From assembly GCA_004802725.1 (NCBI GenBank), contig SGPM01000001.1:482824-546823 (forward strand): a DNA stretch of 64,000 nucleotides. Direction: 5' to 3'. Shown piece after piece: positions 58,806-64,000 of this stretch. Numbering within the stretch: position 1 is the first letter of the stretch; every line of letters begins with the position of its first letter. The notes beneath the pieces are model-generated. The model worked only from the letters and a program-made list of their open reading frames with translations, ran no database searches and was not told the DNA's origin. Source of the DNA: Antrodiella citrinella (Eukaryota; Basidiomycota; Agaricomycetes; Polyporales; Steccherinaceae). Made by a program: the position numbers and the translations under genes.

Positions 58806-61800
58806 TTATTTGGTAGGGCCCGACCTGTCCGAGCCAGCCAAAAGGGTATCAAACAATCCCCCCGCAGACGTCTCGTTCCGAAGTTGAAGCATATACACAA
58901 CACCTGTCCTCTGACCTCGGTCAGACAGCTCTATCGCCACACCGGTCTTGCCAACTCTCTCCACGCCATCCACTAGAACAATCGTGGAAACCAAAATCGT
59001 CTTTTTGTTGTTGTCGGCCTCCACGACCAGTTGCTTGATGTTCGTAGGGGACTCGCGGTACAACGCCAATTTCGCCGCTCCAAGACTCTTCCATTGTGCG
59101 TGATGCTGTTTCAAGAAGATCTTGCACTTCATCTGGGCAGCAATAGACGTAGTGACAGGGCCTGTAGGTTGTGGTGTCTCATCTACGGGAGAAGTTGGAG
59201 GGCTGGGATCGATGAAAGATCCAGCAGTAGACATTGATCGCATGCTAAGCTGCGCAGAAGGCAGTAGCGGTTGAGGTGCGTGTAGGCTATTCAGTGAGCT
59301 CAAAGAATCCCTTCGTGCGAACGGTAGTCGTGGAGGAGGTAAACCATCCGGGTATGGAGGCATAGGTGGCTGATCTCTCAACGACATCTGGTCATACTGG
59401 GACGTCATTGAGCGAGACGAAGGACTCTTCCTAATACTGCTTCCGTAGGAACCGTCTGAAGGTGGACGCGAAGGTGGGTTACCGCCTGGTGGAGGGTGTT
59501 GATGAGGCGGCCCACCGTAAGGATGTCCAGATGGAGGAGGACCGCCCATCTGCATACCGTTTGGCCCTCCGTACTGGCCCGGGCCTGGCCGTGCGGAGCC
59601 CATTGGTGCTCCCATTGGACCACCCGCACCGCCCATCGGACCACCCATCGGGCCTCCCATAGGAGGACCAAATCCTCGAGCAGGCTCTCCCTGACCTGGC
59701 ATGGCAGCCTTGCTGGCGCCCCGTGGTGGCCCTGATACCATCCCTCCTTGCGCACCAGGAGGCAATGAAGATTGTGAGTGCGGTGTCATGACCTGGCCGG
59801 GGCTGAAGGAGGGCTGCATGACTTGTCCAGGACCGAATCCTTGACCGGGCATACCCTGAGCTGGTAGGTTCGGCGCTGCTGAAGACGACCTGGGAGGGAA
59901 GCCTATTGAAGGAGGCGGAGACAGGCCATTTGGTGGGGGAGACAGCACCCGGTTGCCGGACATTGGCTGTTGGCCCCTGCTGGGTGACATCTGTCGTCCG
60001 GGCGGACTCATACTTCCACTACGATTGGGCATAGGTCCCGGCCCCGGAGGACCAGGCGGCCCACTGTTCATATTCGGCAGCGAAGGCACAGGCGGAGGCA
60101 ACGTTGCGTTTCTAGAAGGAGTCACTGTGGATTGACTTTAGTCTATCACTCTCGCAATATGTTTGTTGAGAATCTTACCATTGGCACCGGTGTCGATACA
60201 CTCTTGGAAGTCCCTCAAGAGCCGATCTCGTAGCCGTGGAGAGTCCACATGCACCATCAGGACTTCCTTCTTCAGGATCGTTACTGACAGCGCTGTATCT
60301 ACGTTTTTAGGTGAGTTTGCGAGCATCACTAAATCAAGAGCTTTACTCACTCGATCCTTCAACGGGTGCGACTCGCAAATGTTTGCCAGCGAGTGGTGGA
60401 TACAGCAACCACATATCTGGTCCACCAGGCCCAAATCTGCCAGCATCCTCCCTTGACATCCTCTCGCAAATCAAGAGTAGATCTGTCAGTATAAATAAAT
60501 GTCCATGCTCCTGAACAACCTCCACGCCGGTAGAGCGAGGGACGAGACTGAGGACAACATCTGCACCTATCCGCATTTCCCGCGTGAACGTCAGAGTAGG
60601 CGGCGAAATTTGCAGCTTTACTTGCTGATGAAGTACACACTGCGTCAGCGCATTTGTCGGACGTTTCGCCGCCGCGCGTACTCACCTTCGGCTTCATTGA
60701 GAAGATGTCGAGCGTGCGGTCTGTGGAGAGACGAGTTTCCAGATCTGCGATTGTTGCTGGCCTTCGTGATATGGGACCACGTTCTTCCGATGTGGGCGAG
60801 GTGTCTTGCGAGGAGCGGCCACTACAACAAGCATGGGGAAGTAGTTGAAAAAACAACGCGTTACCACTTACCCGCTAACGAAGCTTCCACTACCGGCGGT
60901 AGAGTCGCTTTCTCGCTGGGGAGGCGGAGGTGGCAAGAACCCACCTTTCAGGGCATTTCCATTACTATCGCGCGTCCGCAGATCAATCACCACTTCGTCT
61001 TCAACGGGTGGTGGAGAGCTAGGCTGTGATGTGCCCCAGACGTTGATTTTCGACCTCTCGTCCAGGGTAGCAAGCAATCCATCCAATTTGTCCAGGGCAC
61101 CGGCCAGCAAACGGTGGTCGCTTCGACCTGGGGTAGTACTCTTCAGGAGGCGAGCATAGAGTTTCCGATAGTACTTCAGACGTTCCTTCGGCAGGTTGAA
61201 CAGGCCGTCCAACGTCCAAAGCGGAGGTTCTGAGGGATGGGGGTCTGACGAAGGTGGCAGTGGAGGAGGGTTGGACGACGAGAACATGGCGAGCGTCGTG
61301 CGCAGACGAGGGTTAGAGCAGACTGGGTCCCACTGATCGAAACCGACATGGAACTTGACAGTGTATGTAGTGTACGGGGTTTCCAAATCGTCGATCTATG
61401 ATCAAAGTTGAGTGCCGAGGTTGTACAGAGCCGACACGATACACTGACCCATCTCATGAGCAGATCACCCAAGGCTTTGGGAGACGAAGGATTTGAGCTG
61501 ATCTCCTTCAGTTTCTATCACAGGAAACAAAATTCAGGTCGGTTCGTGTATTGATGACGATGAGCTTACGGATAGTAGGGATCGGTTAGCTCTGTAAACA
61601 CCTTCCACACTTCGAAACATAGAATCAAGCTCGGGTGGAGGAAGGTTGGATCTCGACCATGCTGCTGCAACTTTCTACAACGCCAAATAGGTAGAGCGTG
61701 AGTTGTTGAGGCGTGGCAGAGAACGGGATGGACGTACGCGTATGACACCAGTCAATAGATCTACATACACCTTCTCAGTCTCTACGAGATCAGTGAGAGG

Positions 61801-62115
61801 ATTCACTTTCTTCGGTTTGCCGTCAGCAGCAGGTGATCGCGGGGGCTGGAGACCGGTGGGTGTAATGGGCGTCATCGGTAGGGTGGGATCTATGAGGGAT
61901 AAAGCTAGTGTCAGTAGAGATGTTCACTTCTAGAACAGCGCAGGAAAAGAAGACGTGCCGATTTCGGGGATGTTCAAAGAGGACTTTGTGTCGATAGAGC
62001 CCAACGACATGGGAGCCTTTTTGGGTGGAGGAGGAGGCAGGAAGTCGTCGTTTGTGTCATGACTGGGAGGAATTGCCGGTAGCCTGTTGTCGTAGGGTCT
62101 TGAAGCGGCATTCAT
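58806..62115 (-). CDS. RhoGEF (DH-domain) protein with Pro/Gly-rich C-terminal region
   Basis: Nine exons (61959-62115, 61738-61889, 61570-61674, 61449-61514, 60872-61395, 60682-60821, 60351-60620, 60179-60298, 58806-60124) give 950 residues. After a Pro-rich head the DH domain runs from about residue 85 (LTDLVETEKVYVDLLTGVIRK, FRSVEGVYRANRSLLSKLKE, YTVKFHVGFDQW, LPKERLKYYRKLYARLLKST). A PH-like segment follows (LQISPPTLTF, GHLFILTDLLLIC, MWLLYPPLAGKHLRV). Residues about 515-830 are low complexity (Pro, Gly, Ser, GGPMGG repeats). The C-terminal ~110 residues form a second folded domain (CKIFLKQHHAQWKSLGAAKL, LVVEADNNKKTILVSTIVL) with PH-like strand patterns. It activates Rho-type GTPases; the partner is unknown. 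One intron (61890-61958) has a GC donor. Confidence 0.88.
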
Positions 62116-62341
62116 CTGCAGAGGTCTAGAAGAAAGAGGAAGAGAGAGGAAGAGATGGAAAAGGAGTGTGGCAGAGGTTCGAGGAAGGAGAGACAAAGCC
62201 CTGGAAGACGCGCGCCGTGTCGTGTCGGGTACGGTAAGCCCTCTCTTCTCCTTGCACAGTCACGGCATCCCTCAGCATCCCTCTCTCTCAGCTCAGGCAC
62301 TCAGCACATCTACGGAACTCTGGGCCATCACTGTTCGCGAC
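62116..62341. promoter_or_regulatory. Divergent promoter of RhoGEF gene and the last conserved gene
   Basis: A 226-base shared region; pyrimidine-rich on the plus strand toward 62300, where it would be the leader of the plus-strand gene. No TATA box seen. Confidence 0.45.
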
Positions 62342-63240
62342 ATGCAGAAACAACGAACAGTCACCAACGATGACTGGCAACTTCTCCATCACATCGCATC
62401 CACCGCTCCTTCGCAGCAACATCCCGACCTCGCAGCCCTCCTACGGCCAGAGAGAGACGCGAAACTCATCTCGGACCATGACCTGCAGATCATGCAGAAC
62501 GAAATGTTCTGGGTCAATCGTGTCTATCGCCAGTACCGCTTCGTCTGTCTTCCCCTGCCGCCTTTATTTGCACATCGGCAGCTCACTCGTCTGTCGTCAT
62601 ATTGCAGCCTATGAACGCCTTCCTTGCGGCCAACGCCGGATACCTTGTTCACAAATACAGAAACACCGCGTTCCGAGCCCTACCAAGGCAATGGCGGTGG
62701 GTCCCGACTGCACTGGCGAGCGCGGTTGCGTACGGCTTTGTCGAATTCGATAGCATGGTCACGGACTATGCATTTGAGAAGAGGCTTGACGATCCTCGCG
62801 CCGTGCACCAGTCTTTCCGGAACCTCCAAGCCAGACTCTCACATCCCCAAGGTCAAGCGACCGAAGCAGAAGAACTGTGGCGTAATACGGACCCGCACAA
62901 CGACGACGTCGTCTCGTCATCATCTTCTCGTGAGGTGAATCCCGATTCGGCGGGCGTTCGCAGTGAGTGTTTCCATTTCGGGGTTATGTTGCCAAGACGG
63001 CGATTCGATCATGAAATTCTAGACCCTTCTCGCACACCGCCACAACAAAGCCAAACCGCGCGTGTGCCACGGACACGCTGGGACGACATTCGCGCCAACA
63101 GCGCCCGGAACGCGACCAGAACGTCTTCCTGGGACGCGCTTCGAGAGACCCACCAGCGTGAGCGAATGGCGCAAAGCACAACAGCAGTGAACGCGCAAGA
63201 TCTTTATGATCCAGAGCCTGAACGGGAGAACGCAGACTAG
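62342..63240 (+). CDS. Conserved protein of unknown function with a membrane-like middle segment
   Basis: Exons 62342-62542, 62608-62962 and 63023-63240 give 257 residues. Residues 24-65 (PDLAALLRPERDAKLISDHDLQIMQNEMFWVNRVYRQ) resemble the OCIA-domain layout, where a Leu/Arg-rich helix pair precedes an aromatic motif. A hydrophobic middle (PMNAFLAANAGYLV, WVPTALASAVAYGFV) could be one or two membrane-associated helices. The C-terminal ~110 residues are Arg/Ser/Thr-rich and likely disordered. OCIA proteins are mitochondrial or endosomal; this assignment is tentative. Upstream in-frame sequence has no ATG. Confidence 0.62.
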
Positions 63241-64000
63241 AGATGGTCCTCCAGCTCTTCTTAATCAAGTCCGATATCCCTGGACTTGCGCCTGCCTTCC
63301 TTCTCGTGTGCCACACAAAAATCAGATGCATCAGCGTTGCCCCATCGCGATATCCCAATCGTATTCGAACATCGTCCTGGTAGCGCGACTGCCAGATTCA
63401 GCCTAGTCCGGATGGAAAGAAGAGAGAAGTTGTCGTGATATTTCGTGGGAGAGGTATGCAGAGTTTCCAGGAAGGACATAGCTCTGCTTTTCAAGATATT
63501 GTATTGAAGAAGCCAGTCATTTTGGGTCGGATGCCGGACGGGACTGCACTGCGTGTTCCTACTCTGTATGTGCATCAGCGTTCGCAACATAGCGTTGACT
63601 CAGAAGTTGACACCGGATCCAACTGCTCATAGCCATTTGAAGTCTATGCGTATGTTCTCGGGCTTCTCGGACAGAATCTTTCAACTAACTTTTGACTCAG
63701 AGTCGCACTGGCATCGTCATGCTCGGCGATCATAGCAATGAGGTGAACGAAACTATGGTACAAGACGTCTTCAAGGACGTGAATGAGGGACAGACAGCGA
63801 TGCAACTACCAGGATTCGTGATCTATGAATACAAAATTCCAGGGGGGACGAAGGGCCAGACAAGCATAACAGGAGTGGACAAAGCGATGGTCCAAGTAAT
63901 CCAAATAACGAAAGGGTAGAGTAATGTAGAGAGATGGTGACATCCAGGTACGAAAGAAAAGAGAGCGGCACAACCGAGGCAGAGGGGTGCTATGACGGAT
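63241..64000. other. Right end of window, no supported gene
   Basis: Several short overlapping frames occur on both strands, including one on the plus strand at 63692-63919. None has a recognisable motif, and plausible splice joins did not yield a family. This may be 3' UTR of the preceding gene plus part of a gene beyond the window. Confidence 0.4.

Noticed and set aside
34413..62115. RAC1 and the RhoGEF as a functional gene cluster
   Set aside because: They lie about 24 kb apart with many unrelated genes between; co-occurrence is probably chance.
63692..63919. A 75-residue plus-strand frame at the right end
   Set aside because: No motif, no supported upstream exons and no clear start context.
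1..64000. CRISPR arrays, integrated mobile elements, rRNA genes
   Set aside because: No spaced direct repeats, no terminal inverted repeats or transposase/reverse transcriptase motifs, and no rRNA-like sequence were seen.

Overview
This window is nuclear DNA of a filamentous basidiomycete, most likely an Agaricomycete. Genes are dense and lie on both strands. Almost every gene is cut by short introns of about 45-65 bases, several exons are tiny, and the encoded proteins are typical fungal families. There are no rRNA genes, convincing tRNAs, CRISPR arrays or intact transposons. Single ambiguous bases (n) cluster at about 8.8-10.8 kb and 43.0-44.7 kb. Where they fall in recognised genes each seems to stand for one real base, because reading frames continue through them.

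Layout, 0-15.9 kb: ARG2 (N-acetylglutamate synthase), a small secreted Kre9/Knh1-like protein, a carnitine/acylcarnitine carrier, a fasciclin-domain membrane protein divergent from RAV1 (V-ATPase assembly), then Rab GDI. 16-28 kb: a nuclear Myb-like protein, low-molecular-weight tyrosine phosphatase, methylmalonate-semialdehyde dehydrogenase, KRE6/SKN1 glucan synthesis protein, an SH3BGR-like thioredoxin-fold protein with a long acidic tail, and seipin. 28-41 kb: a conserved unknown, a calycin-like protein, a large single-pass glycoprotein, RAC1 GTPase, a SHB17-like histidine phosphatase and a 984-residue coiled-coil protein. 41-64 kb: an F-box protein, the citrate/oxoglutarate carrier YHM2, an Mpv17/PMP22 protein, the TRAPP subunit TRS85, a WW-domain protein, a conserved unknown, an LCCL-domain membrane protein, an NGL2-type nuclease, a RhoGEF and a last conserved unknown. 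No gene could be supported in the final 760 bases.

I reconstructed exons by hand from GT-AG (rarely GC-AG) borders and family conservation. For most multi-exon genes the summed coding length is a multiple of three, which supports the models. The exceptions are RAV1 and TRS85, where I give the span and only part of the exon structure, and the F-box gene, whose start is unresolved.

Most genes are housekeeping or accessory genes with no operon-like logic. Loose themes are mitochondrial metabolism and carriers (ARG2, carnitine carrier, MMSDH, YHM2), the secretory and endosomal system (Rab GDI, TRS85, RAV1, seipin), cell wall and surface (KRE6, Knh-like, fasciclin, large glycoprotein, LCCL protein) and Rho signalling (RAC1, a RhoGEF). 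The most notable sequence-level signals are splice architecture (consecutive 3-nt exons, a start codon standing alone as an exon, GC-AG introns) and TGACTCA sites upstream of ARG2 and the SHB17-like gene.
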